From CBDUBS01 sp965365445 (lineage in GTDB: Bacteria; Bacteroidota; Rhodothermia; Rhodothermales; DASSAV01), in assembly GCA_965365445.1 (NCBI GenBank), contig CBDUBS010000201.1:1-6671 (forward strand): DNA of 6,671 bases, given 5' to 3'. The first letter of the stretch is position 1. Each line of letters starts with the position of its first letter. Below are positions 1 through 6,387 of this stretch, one piece after another. Made by a program: the position numbers and the translations under genes. Under the pieces are notes generated by a model. That model made no database searches. It was not told the origin of the DNA and was given only the letters and a program-made list of their open reading frames with translations.

Positions 1-645
1 GACGATCATTACCTCGACGATCAGCCGACTGCTCCGTTCGAACAGCGCATTCAGTCCTGCATCGAGGCGGCCGGCGAAGCCGCTGAACACACCGGAAGAT
101 CAACGCTGTACGCGCCGAACCTGATCGGGTCGCCGGATGAGTTGAAGCGAAAGGCGGAGTTTTTGCAACGCGCCGGAGCCGGAGCCTGCCTGATCGCACC
201 GGCGGCCGTGGGGCTTCCGGTATTCCACGAGATCGTATCCCGATACCTGGAGATTCCTGTACTCGCGCACCCGAGCTACGCCGGGACCTCGAACATCGCT
301 ACGGATCTGCTTCTGGGAACCCTGTTTCGGTGGCTGGGGGCCGACGCGGTCATCTTCCCAAACTACGGAGGGCGATTCAGTTTCACGCCGGAGGTTTGCC
401 GTTCCATTGCCGGGCGTCTCCGCATTGAAACGGAAGGCATTCGACCGGCGTTTCCCGTGCCGGCCGGCGGCATGAGGACCGATCGGGTTGATGAACTCGT
501 TCGCTTCTTCGGAGTGGATACCGTGCTGCTGGTCGGGGGGCACCTGCTGGAAGCAGGAGAACGAATCGTTGAGGAAACCCGACGGTTCACGTCGGCAGTG
601 GCCCTGCATACCCGACGCAACGCACCGAAACCAACCCCTATATGA
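1..645 (+). CDS. RubisCO-like protein (form IV type), C-terminal part, 5' end outside window
   Basis: The frame is open from base 1 to a TGA at 643-645, giving 214 residues; the N-terminal domain and the start lie upstream. The visible part matches the second half of the RubisCO large-chain barrel. It opens with DDH, where RubisCO has the metal-binding KDDE, so the carbamylated lysine would be the residue just before base 1 and the metal-ligand Glu is replaced by His. Later come VLAHPS (residues 87-92), FPNYGGRF (119-126), PVPAGGM (152-158) and LLVGG (176-180), a phosphate-site-like pattern. The loop-6 lysine segment of true RubisCO is absent where the LLGTLFRWLGAD stretch (104-115) runs into FPNYGGRF, so carboxylase activity is very unlikely. 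Known form IV proteins act as enolases or isomerases in methionine salvage, or in apionate-type sugar-acid breakdown. I cannot assign the reaction; the motifs do not resemble the R. rubrum methylthioribulose-phosphate isomerase. It overlaps the next gene by 4 bp. Confidence 0.88.
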   Translation, partial: DDHYLDDQPTAPFEQRIQSCIEAAGEAAEHTGRSTLYAPNLIGSPDELKRKAEFLQRAGAGACLIAPAAVGLPVFHEIVSRYLEIPVLAHPSYAGTSNIATDLLLGTLFRWLGADAVIFPNYGGRFSFTPEVCRSIAGRLRIETEGIRPAFPVPAGGMRTDRVDELVRFFGVDTVLLVGGHLLEAGERIVEETRRFTSAVALHTRRNAPKPTPI

Positions 646-1130
646 CGGCACAAACCAACCATCTTCCGGGCGCTACGGAACAACCCGTCCGACGCTTCCA
701 GGCATCGGCGGAGGGGCTTCGCTGGGCCGGGGTCGAGATGCGGGAGTATAAGCCGGACGGGCAAACGTTCGAACAAATCACCCGTCAAACGCTTTTCCCG
801 GCACAGGACGAGCTGCCCGTAGAATGGCGCTATTTCGAAATCGGCCCGGGTGGTCATTCCACACTCGAACGCCACAGACACGTGCATGCCGTTCTCGTTT
901 TGCACGGTTCGGGGAGCGTGCTGGTGGGAAACGAGATTTCCACCGTTTCGGCGTACGATCTCGTGCGCGTTCCCTCATGGACCTGGCATCAATTCCGGGC
1001 AGGTAATGATACACCGCTCGGTTTTCTGTGCCTCGTTCATGCCGAACGCGACCGTCCGATGCTGCCCTCCCCGGAGGACCTGGTTGAACTCCGGGCCAAC
1101 GAAGCCGTCCGGGCGTTCATAAGGGTGTAA
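642..1130 (+). CDS. small single-domain cupin, co-translated with the RubisCO-like protein
   Basis: This 162-residue protein has one cupin barrel. Motif 1 is visible around residues 70-90: G70, G71, H72, E76, H78, H80, H82 and a downstream HGSG turn. Motif 2 is PSWTWHQF (111-118), with H116 as the third histidine. H78, H80 and H116 are the likely metal ligands. The usual glutamate a few residues after HxH is missing, so E76 or H82 may be the fourth ligand. There is no signal peptide, so it is cytosolic. The ATG at 642 sits inside ATGA with the upstream stop and has no Shine-Dalgarno, which fits translational coupling; a second ATG at 738 is less likely. In Rhodospirillum rubrum a cupin acts after a RubisCO-like protein, releasing methanethiol from methylthioxylulose 5-phosphate to give deoxyxylulose 5-phosphate. 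A similar partner role is a reasonable inference here, but a generic sugar-phosphate isomerase or dioxygenase is equally open. Confidence 0.85.
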   Translation: MTAQTNHLPGATEQPVRRFQASAEGLRWAGVEMREYKPDGQTFEQITRQTLFPAQDELPVEWRYFEIGPGGHSTLERHRHVHAVLVLHGSGSVLVGNEISTVSAYDLVRVPSWTWHQFRAGNDTPLGFLCLVHAERDRPMLPSPEDLVELRANEAVRAFIRV

Positions 1131-1137
1131 TGGATCC

Positions 1138-1153
1138 TGCCGGTGAGACGGCA
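1138..1153 (+). other. small hairpin just after the cupin gene
   Basis: TGCCG (1138-1142) and CGGCA (1149-1153) form a perfect 5-bp stem around the 6-base loop GTGAGA, 7 bases after the cupin stop codon. No T-run follows, so it is not a standard intrinsic terminator. It may protect the 3' end of the transcript together with the next hairpin. Confidence 0.35.
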
Positions 1154-1156
1154 TGT

Positions 1157-1174
1157 TCCGATAAGCATATCGGG
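1157..1174 (+). other. second hairpin after the cupin gene, possible weak transcript end
   Basis: CCGATA (1158-1163) and TATCGG (1168-1173) pair perfectly around the loop AGCA, with an extra T-G wobble at 1157/1174. It lies 3 bases after the preceding hairpin. No T-run follows. In the rest of the 1131-1299 gap I find no convincing promoter, and no credible gene. Confidence 0.4.
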
Positions 1175-1299
1175 CGATTGGCGAGGGTTTCACGGACTCT
1201 GCCGGCTCATGCTATGGCAACCGATACGAAATGCCTTATTTTCTGCCGGATTTCTGTTACTCATTCGTTATCGCTTCAGCCTACCGGCCTTAACAGCTT

Positions 1300-2670
1300 A
1301 TGTCGTCTTTACCGAATGATCGAGGGCAATGGAGTTCCAGGGCCGGTTTCGTATTTGCCGCTGCGGGATCGGCCATCGGCCTAGGCAACATATGGCGTTT
1401 CCCCTATGTAACGGGCCAGAGCGGAGGAGCCGCCTTCGTAATTCTGTATCTGATCTGCGTCGGACTGATCTGCCTCCCTTATCTGATCGCAGAACTGGCT
1501 CTGGGGCGGCACAGCAAGAAGAATCCCGTAGGGGCCGTGCGAGCGGTGCGCCCCCGATCCCCGTGGGTGTTCGTGGGAGCGCTGTGCGTTTTGACCGGCG
1601 TGTTTATCCTTTCCTACTACTCCGTTATCGCGGGGTGGGCGGCGGGCTACATCGTGAAGATGATTGTAGCTCCATCCTCCCCCTTTGGTACGTTTATCGC
1701 GAGCGCTCCGGTCGTAATACCCCTGCTGGCGCTGTTCCTCATCCTCACCGTGCTGGTCGTCATGGGCGGGGTGGAACGGGGCATCGAACGCTGGTCAAGG
1801 GTGCTCATGCCGGTGCTCCTGCTGCTGATGCTCCTCATCATCGTTCGCTCGGTCACGTTGCCGGGCGCTTCGGAGGGACTCGCTTTCTATCTTAAACCGG
1901 ACTTCTCGAAAGTGGACGGCAGTGTATTTCTGGCCGCACTCGGACAGGCGTTTTTCTCGTTGAGCCTCGGCATGGGCGCCATGATTACCTACGGCTCCTA
2001 CCTGTCGCCCCGGGAGGATCTGATCTCCGCAGCAGGGTATGTGGCCGTTTTCGATACGGTGATTGCGCTTCTGGCCGGATTCATGATTTTTCCGGCACTT
2101 TTTTCCGTAGGAGAGTCACCAAATGCCGGACCGGCGCTGGTGTTCATCGTCCTGCCGAAAATATTCCAGAGCCTCCCGTTCGGCTCGGTGATAGGGGTAC
2201 TGTTTTTTATACTGCTCACCATTGCGGCGTTGACCTCCACGGTTTCGCTACTCGAAGTGGTGGTATCCTATTTCGTTGATGAAAAGAACTGGACTCGAAA
2301 AAAGTCCGTATGGGTGGTGGCGCTGGTAACGTTTTTTATCGGCCTGCCTTCTGCGCTCTCGCAGGGCGCCACACCGGCGCTGAGTGATTTGACGCGCTAT
2401 TTCGGAGAAAACGGCCTCTTCGGGCAGCGCGATTTCCTCAGCCTCATGGATTTCATATGGGGAAACCTGTCTCTGGCGATAGGGGGGCTGCTGTTGAGCC
2501 TTTTCGTCGGCTGGGTATGGGGAGCGAATAAAGCGGCAGTGGAAGTGCGAGAGGGCTCCGGATCGCCCGCATGGCTCGCCACCGGGTGGAGCTTTTTTAT
2601 CCGGTATGTCTGCCCGGCCCTTATCTTGCTCGTTTTGTTGAACCTGTTCGGGTTATTCCGAGAAGGGTGA
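1300..2670 (+). CDS. sodium-dependent symporter of the neurotransmitter:sodium symporter (NSS/SNF) family
   Basis: This 456-residue inner-membrane protein should import an amino acid or related solute with sodium; the substrate cannot be read from the sequence. W11 and R14 precede TM1, which holds the broken-helix signature GSAIGLGNIWRFPY (23-36). By comparison with LeuT, A25 and N30 match Na1-site residues and R33 the extracellular gate arginine. TM6 carries GQAFFSLSLGMGAMITYGSY (215-234), with S220 where LeuT has the sodium-binding T254. TM8 carries AALTST (309-314), with T312 and S313 at the Na2 site. D252 in TM7 may supply the negative charge that replaces chloride in bacterial members. 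I count 11 helices, ending with TM11 at about 428-450, as in MhsT rather than the 12 of LeuT. The ATG at 1300 leaves a normal short N-terminus; no Shine-Dalgarno precedes it. It stands alone between two untranslated gaps. Confidence 0.95.
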   Translation: MSSLPNDRGQWSSRAGFVFAAAGSAIGLGNIWRFPYVTGQSGGAAFVILYLICVGLICLPYLIAELALGRHSKKNPVGAVRAVRPRSPWVFVGALCVLTGVFILSYYSVIAGWAAGYIVKMIVAPSSPFGTFIASAPVVIPLLALFLILTVLVVMGGVERGIERWSRVLMPVLLLLMLLIIVRSVTLPGASEGLAFYLKPDFSKVDGSVFLAALGQAFFSLSLGMGAMITYGSYLSPREDLISAAGYVAVFDTVIALLAGFMIFPALFSVGESPNAGPALVFIVLPKIFQSLPFGSVIGVLFFILLTIAALTSTVSLLEVVVSYFVDEKNWTRKKSVWVVALVTFFIGLPSALSQGATPALSDLTRYFGENGLFGQRDFLSLMDFIWGNLSLAIGGLLLSLFVGWVWGANKAAVEVREGSGSPAWLATGWSFFIRYVCPALILLVLLNLFGLFREG

Positions 2671-2748
2671 AATTTTCGGGATCCACCACCTCGGGAAACC
2701 CATTGAATAACATCGTGGTATTGCGCATTTTTGAGTAGAACGGTTTCA

Positions 2749-2805
2749 GCCGTGCGAAGCGAAACGGCACAGCGGTTGTTGGATTCGTTCCCGAACGACG
2801 CTTCG
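2749..2805 (+). other. gene-free gap with overlapping inverted repeats
   Basis: The 172-bp gap at 2671-2842 holds three inverted repeats. GCCGT (2749-2753) pairs with ACGGC (2764-2768). TCGTTC (2785-2790) pairs with GAACGA (2793-2798). CGAAGCG (2755-2761) pairs with CGCTTCG (2799-2805), wrapping the second repeat. The first and third are mutually exclusive. This may be the transcript end of the transporter or a leader for the next gene. There is no long T-run and no clear promoter. Confidence 0.35.
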
Positions 2806-2842
2806 TTTGAAATGGCCGTAGGAAAGTCGAATCAGCCGAGGG

Positions 2843-4249
2843 ATGCTTCCCTCCCCGACCTTGGATCCTGACCCTGCCGGATTTAGTCTCCTTCTTCTCC
2901 TTCAGCATCTCCAGCCTTCAGGTCTTGATCCGATCATCGTCGCGATCGAACTGATCATTCTGGTTTTTCTGCTTTTCGCATCCGCCCTCTTTTCGGGCTC
3001 CGAGGTGGCGCTTTTCTCGTTGGACGGCTCCGCCCGGCTCGAAATGGAGGAAGCCGGCGACCAGGCCAGTATGCGCGTCCTCAAACTGCTCGAACAGCCG
3101 AGACAGGTTCTCGTAACCATTCTCATCCTCAATACCACGGTCAATGTCTGTGCGGCCATCATATCGGCCCTGCTCGTCGCCGGCATTGCCACGGCTCTCG
3201 GCTGGAGCCACCTCATCGCCTTGATCATCGAAATGGTGGCCCTGACCTTCGCCCTGCTGGTTTTGAGCGAGATAAGCCCGAAACTGATTGCTACCCGCCA
3301 CGCACTCGCGTTCAGCCGTCGCGTTTCCCGATTGCTGCTCTCCCTTCACCGGCTGATCTGTCCCTTGTCCAACCAACTGGCTCGAAGCATGGCCTTCTTG
3401 CAGAAACGTCTGAAAAATGCCACGGCCCGGCACCGCATCTCCACGGAAGATCTGAAAACGATGGCCGAAATCGGCGAGGCGCACGGCACGCTCGAAGAGG
3501 AGGAAAGAGACCTGATTTACTCCATCGTAGAGTTCGGAGAGACTACCGTACGTGAGATCATGGTAAGCCGGCTGGATATTCAGGCGCTTCCGGTGACGGC
3601 TACCCTCTCGGAAGCACTCGACCTCATCAAAAGCAGCGGCCACTCCCGGCTCCCTCTGTTCGTCGATCACCTCGATAACATCCTCGGCATCATTTACGCC
3701 AAGGACTTGCTGCCATTCCTCAACAACGGCAGCGAGGAAAACCGCCTGGACTGGACGCGTATCGCCCGCTCCGCTATGTTCGTGCCGCAGGGAAAGATGC
3801 TGGACGACCTGTTGAGGGATTTCCAGGCCAAAAAGACCCACATGGCTATAGTCGTGGATGAATATGGCGGCACCTCCGGCCTTGTGAGCATGGAGGACGT
3901 ACTGGAGGAAATCGTAGGCGACATTCGAGACGAACACGATCCGGAAGAGGCCTTATTCCAGAAGATCGACGACTCGACCTATCGGTTCGATGCCCGTGTC
4001 AATCTGGACGAGGTCAACGAGATCATGAACCTGGAGATCGATACGGAGGAGTTTGATTTCGAAACCCTGGGAGGGCTCATTTTTCATGTCATCGGAGCGA
4101 TTCCTACTCCGGGCGACAAGGTTACCTATGATAATCTCGAAATGGTGGTCGAAACGGTCGTAAGCCACCGTATCGGACGGGTGCTCGTGCATGTTCAGAA
4201 TCGTGAAGCCGAGGACCTGGTTTCCCGGAGCGGCGAAGGTGAAGACTAA
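2843..4249 (+). CDS. DUF21/CNNM-CBS-CBS-CorC_HlyC membrane protein (HlyC/CorC family, GldE-like)
   Basis: This 468-residue protein shows the full architecture of the CorB/TlyC/CNNM family. A hydrophobic stretch at 31-57 ends in FSGSEVALFSL, the family's first-helix signature. Further membrane segments lie near 88-115 (with ILILNTTVN) and 122-145, followed by LSEISPK (141-147), the conserved acidic-P-K motif. CBS domain 1 spans about 236-290 and CBS domain 2 about 308-362, the latter with VVDEYGGTSGLVS (337-349). The CorC_HlyC domain spans about 373-452, with FETLGG (406-411) and PTPGD (421-425). Some family members export magnesium or adjust ion homeostasis; the older hemolysin label is not reliable. 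In gliding Bacteroidota the same architecture is called GldE, and I cannot separate these roles here. The ATG at 2843 directly follows GAGGG, too close to serve as a normal ribosome site. The 3' end overlaps the next gene. Confidence 0.93.
   Translation: MLPSPTLDPDPAGFSLLLLLQHLQPSGLDPIIVAIELIILVFLLFASALFSGSEVALFSLDGSARLEMEEAGDQASMRVLKLLEQPRQVLVTILILNTTVNVCAAIISALLVAGIATALGWSHLIALIIEMVALTFALLVLSEISPKLIATRHALAFSRRVSRLLLSLHRLICPLSNQLARSMAFLQKRLKNATARHRISTEDLKTMAEIGEAHGTLEEEERDLIYSIVEFGETTVREIMVSRLDIQALPVTATLSEALDLIKSSGHSRLPLFVDHLDNILGIIYAKDLLPFLNNGSEENRLDWTRIARSAMFVPQGKMLDDLLRDFQAKKTHMAIVVDEYGGTSGLVSMEDVLEEIVGDIRDEHDPEEALFQKIDDSTYRFDARVNLDEVNEIMNLEIDTEEFDFETLGGLIFHVIGAIPTPGDKVTYDNLEMVVETVVSHRIGRVLVHVQNREAEDLVSRSGEGED
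4227..4230 (+). promoter_or_regulatory. ribosome binding site GGAG supporting a GTG start at 4239
   Basis: GGAG at 4227-4230 lies 8 bases before GTG at 4239, inside the end of the upstream gene. It is the best-placed Shine-Dalgarno in the window and favours this start over the upstream in-frame ATG at 4191, which would overlap the previous gene by 59 bp. Confidence 0.5.
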
Positions 4250-4700
4250 CGGCCGGTCCATTGCCCCGTACTTGTTCGGCCTTTTGCTGGTCCAGTCGTT
4301 CGTAGTTACGGCGGCTCGGTGTGCGCCGCCCGATTCGCTGAACCGGGCCGAGATCAACCTGCTCTTCAACCTGCCGCCTGCCGCCGTTGAGCCTGCCTTA
4401 TCTGCCTCCGGCATGAGCCTGTTCCCGGATCGTCCTTCCGATGAATGGTGGGCCTACGACAAAGCACAGCACGTTGCCTTCAGTTTCCTGATAACGCTGG
4501 CGGGGCAGTACACCCTGGAGTCGAAGGGCGTGCTCTCCAGAGGCAGGGCCTTACCCGTATCGGTGAGCTTCAGCGCCGCCACAGGGGTAGCCAAAGAACT
4601 CTACGACTGGCGACGGGGACCTACCCGGTATTTCAGCCGTAAAGATCTGGTTGCTGATTTTCTCGGGATTTTGGCGGCTTCCGGGCTCATTCTTCTCTGA
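4239..4700 (+). CDS. exported YfiM/DUF2279-like protein of unknown function
   Basis: From the GTG at 4239 the protein has 153 residues. The N-terminus reads MKTNGRSIAPY and is followed by a hydrophobic core LFGLLLVQSFVVTAA, then polar RCAPPDS: a signal peptide. The cysteine at residue 28 is preceded by Arg, not Gly/Ala/Ser, so a lipoprotein lipobox is not supported. The mature part carries YDKAQHVAFSF (73-83), GVAKELYDWRRG (116-127) and YFSRKDLVADFLG (131-143). This order of DKxxH, GxxKExxD and SxxDxxxDxxG is the pattern I associate with E. coli YfiM (DUF2279), and more loosely with VanZ-type proteins. Its biochemical role is unknown. Cell location should be periplasm or membrane. It overlaps the CorC-type gene by 11 bp and is the last gene before a terminator, so the two are very likely one operon. 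Starting at ATG 4191 would give 169 residues and hide the signal peptide behind 16 extra residues. Confidence 0.75.
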   Translation: MKTNGRSIAPYLFGLLLVQSFVVTAARCAPPDSLNRAEINLLFNLPPAAVEPALSASGMSLFPDRPSDEWWAYDKAQHVAFSFLITLAGQYTLESKGVLSRGRALPVSVSFSAATGVAKELYDWRRGPTRYFSRKDLVADFLGILAASGLILL

Positions 4701-4728
4701 AGGTCAGGAACGTGTTCGGAGCGACTTC

Positions 4729-4756
4729 GTAAACGGCGCATTGCGGCTTCGTTTAC
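4729..4756 (+). other. inverted repeat between the YfiM-like gene and purF
   Basis: GTAAACGG (4729-4736) pairs with TCGTTTAC (4749-4756), 7 Watson-Crick pairs and one wobble, around a 12-base loop. It lies just before the terminator hairpin. It could be an upstream part of the same transcript end or an operator-like site; neither is proven. Confidence 0.4.
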
Positions 4757-4765
4757 ATGATCGAT

Positions 4766-4788
4766 GCGACCGTTCGGGTTGCTTTTTT
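4766..4788 (+). terminator. Rho-independent terminator after the CorC-type/YfiM-like operon
   Basis: GCGACC (4766-4771) and GGTTGC (4777-4782) form a 6-bp stem with one G-T wobble. The loop is GTTCG, a stable UUCG-type turn, and six Ts follow directly (4783-4788). It ends 56 bases before purF, so it may also act as an attenuator if purF transcription starts upstream of it. Confidence 0.7.
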
Positions 4789-4844
4789 AAGCCTGCGGCG
4801 GGATAGCTCCGTAACTTTTTGTCGTAACCGATCCATACAGGTTT

Positions 4845-6344
4845 ATGCGTCAGCATAAGGAGTACTGCGGCATATTCGGCGCCTTCAACGACCCCGACGC
4901 GGCGCGCCACATTTATTACGGCTTGCATGCCCTGCAACATCGGGGGCAGGAGTCGTCCGGGATCGTCACGTCTACCTACGACGAAGTCAAAAAGCGGAAC
5001 GTGATGCCGGCCCATAAGGATTTCGGTCTCGTGCTCGACGTTTTTCGGGACGGTACCGTTTTCGATACGAAGCTGCTGGGGTCCTCCGGCATCGGCCACA
5101 ACAGGTATTCCACGAGCGGCTCATCCGACAACCGCGCCAATATCCAACCCCTGGTCGTTCATTACCGGGACGGCAACCTGGCCCTTGCGCACAACGGCAA
5201 CCTGTCCAATGCGCGTGAGCTGCGCACCTCGTTCAGCGAGCGGGGCACGTTATTCCAGACCACGACGGATTCCGAACTCATCCTGCACCTCATCGCGCAG
5301 AGCCGCCGCCAGAAACAGATCGACAAGATCATCGACGCCCTGAACCAGATCGAAGGGGCGTTTTCCCTGGCCTTCCTCACCGACGAGAGCCTCATCGGGG
5401 TTCGTGATCCGAACGGATTCAGGCCGCTTTCGCTCGGGATAATCGACCGCCCGGCAGAAGAAGGCGGCGCGGCCTACTGCCTGGCCAGTGAAACGTGTGC
5501 GTTCGATATGATCGGGGCGGAGTACGTCCGCGATGTCGAGCCGGGCGAGATCCTCATCATCGACCGGCAGGGTTGCGAAACCGGCGAGTTTACCAGTTAT
5601 CATCTAACGCAGAACCACGGCGTAAGCCAGTGTGTGTTCGAGTACGTTTACTTTTCCCGCCCCGACTCGAAGATTTTCGGTGAGATGGTAGATAAGGTGC
5701 GCCGGAAAATCGGAAAGCAACTGGCCCACGACGCTCCGATTCCCGTCGTGCCGATGGACGAAAAGCAGCCTATCGTCATTTCGGTGCCCGACTCCTCGAA
5801 CACGGCCACGCTGGGGTACGTCAGCGAATGCCAGAAACTGGGATACCGCTGCCGGTATGAAATCGGCCTGATCCGGAATCACTATGTCGGACGGACGTTC
5901 ATCTCACCGGGTCAGGATACCCGGGAAATGCGTGTTCGAAGTAAGTTCAATACCGTCGAGGGGGTATTGAGGGATCGGGTGGTGGTACTGGTAGACGACT
6001 CGATCGTTCGGGGAACTACGGCTCGTTTTCTGGTCAAGATGATTCGTGAAGCAGGAGCCAAAGAGGTCCATTTCCGGATTGCTTCCCCGCCTGTCATCAG
6101 TCCGTGTTTCTATGGGATGGACTTCCCGAGTTATGAGGAATTGTTTGCCAATCAGTTCCGCACGGTAAACGACATGGCCCGGTGGATGGGTGCGGATTCC
6201 GTAGCCTACCTTACTACCGAAGGCCTCATGAAGGCAGTCCAGTCCGCCAACCTGAACAAACACGGCTATTGCAACGCCTGCTTCACGGCGCAATACCCGG
6301 TGCCCGTCGAGATTGGCGTCACCAAGGAAGAGAACGAGTGGTGA
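4845..6344 (+). CDS. purF: amidophosphoribosyltransferase (glutamine PRPP amidotransferase)
   Basis: This cytosolic enzyme makes 5-phosphoribosylamine from PRPP and glutamine, the first committed step of purine synthesis. The 499-residue protein is full length. The N-terminal glutaminase domain starts at C8 (CGIFGAF), the nucleophile, after a 7-residue leader MRQHKEY that should be removed. HRGQESSG (32-39), GHNRYSTSG (84-92), LAHNGNL (114-120) and TTTDSE (139-144) are the glutamine-site motifs. The phosphoribosyltransferase domain has VVVLVDDSIVRGTT (379-392), the PRPP loop. C263, C421, C476 and C479 match the four cluster ligands of the B. subtilis enzyme, so a [4Fe-4S] cluster is expected. 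This is the oxygen-sensitive, propeptide type, not the E. coli type. ATG 4845 is the first start before the catalytic Cys; only a weak AGG (4839-4841) precedes it. No other purine gene is adjacent, and a terminator lies just upstream. Confidence 0.98.
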   Translation: MRQHKEYCGIFGAFNDPDAARHIYYGLHALQHRGQESSGIVTSTYDEVKKRNVMPAHKDFGLVLDVFRDGTVFDTKLLGSSGIGHNRYSTSGSSDNRANIQPLVVHYRDGNLALAHNGNLSNARELRTSFSERGTLFQTTTDSELILHLIAQSRRQKQIDKIIDALNQIEGAFSLAFLTDESLIGVRDPNGFRPLSLGIIDRPAEEGGAAYCLASETCAFDMIGAEYVRDVEPGEILIIDRQGCETGEFTSYHLTQNHGVSQCVFEYVYFSRPDSKIFGEMVDKVRRKIGKQLAHDAPIPVVPMDEKQPIVISVPDSSNTATLGYVSECQKLGYRCRYEIGLIRNHYVGRTFISPGQDTREMRVRSKFNTVEGVLRDRVVVLVDDSIVRGTTARFLVKMIREAGAKEVHFRIASPPVISPCFYGMDFPSYEELFANQFRTVNDMARWMGADSVAYLTTEGLMKAVQSANLNKHGYCNACFTAQYPVPVEIGVTKEENEW

Positions 6345-6350
6345 TGTCCC

Positions 6351-6387
6351 GGGCCGCTTCTACCCGGCCCCCGGCCCGATAGGGCCG
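6351..6387. terminator. GC-rich nested inverted repeats between convergent genes, possible two-way terminator
   Basis: The 43-bp gap contains GGGCCG (6351-6356), CGGCCC (6365-6370), CGGCCC (6372-6377) and GGGCCG (6382-6387). The last two form a perfect 6-bp hairpin with loop GATA; the first can pair with either of the middle ones. No T-run follows on either strand, so strength as an intrinsic terminator is doubtful. The placement between two gene ends is what supports the call. Confidence 0.45.

Noticed and set aside
1..645. Reading the first gene as a true CO2-fixing RubisCO.
   Set aside because: The loop-6 lysine segment is absent and the metal-site glutamate is replaced, so only a RubisCO-like role is supported.
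1130..1384. An 84-codon plus-strand frame whose ATG overlaps the cupin stop (TAATG).
   Set aside because: It runs 85 bp into the transporter gene, resembles no family I know, and has no ribosome site. The stop-start overlap is probably chance.
2621..2908. A 95-codon reverse-strand frame spanning the gap between the transporter and the CorC-type gene.
   Set aside because: It overlaps both flanking genes antisense and is basic and low in recognisable structure, with no family match.
2918..3937. A 339-codon reverse-strand frame opposite the CorC-type gene.
   Set aside because: The plus strand encodes a clear, full-length multi-domain protein there; the reverse frame is open because of codon bias and shows no domain.
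4779..4807. A possible sigma70-like promoter for purF (TTGCTT, 17-base spacer, GATAGC).
   Set aside because: Only about half the consensus bases match in each box, and the first box overlaps the terminator T-run.
4812..4821. TAACTTTTTG as a Bacteroidota-type -7 box (TAnnTTTG).
   Set aside because: The match is imperfect and no TTTG is found at the expected distance upstream.
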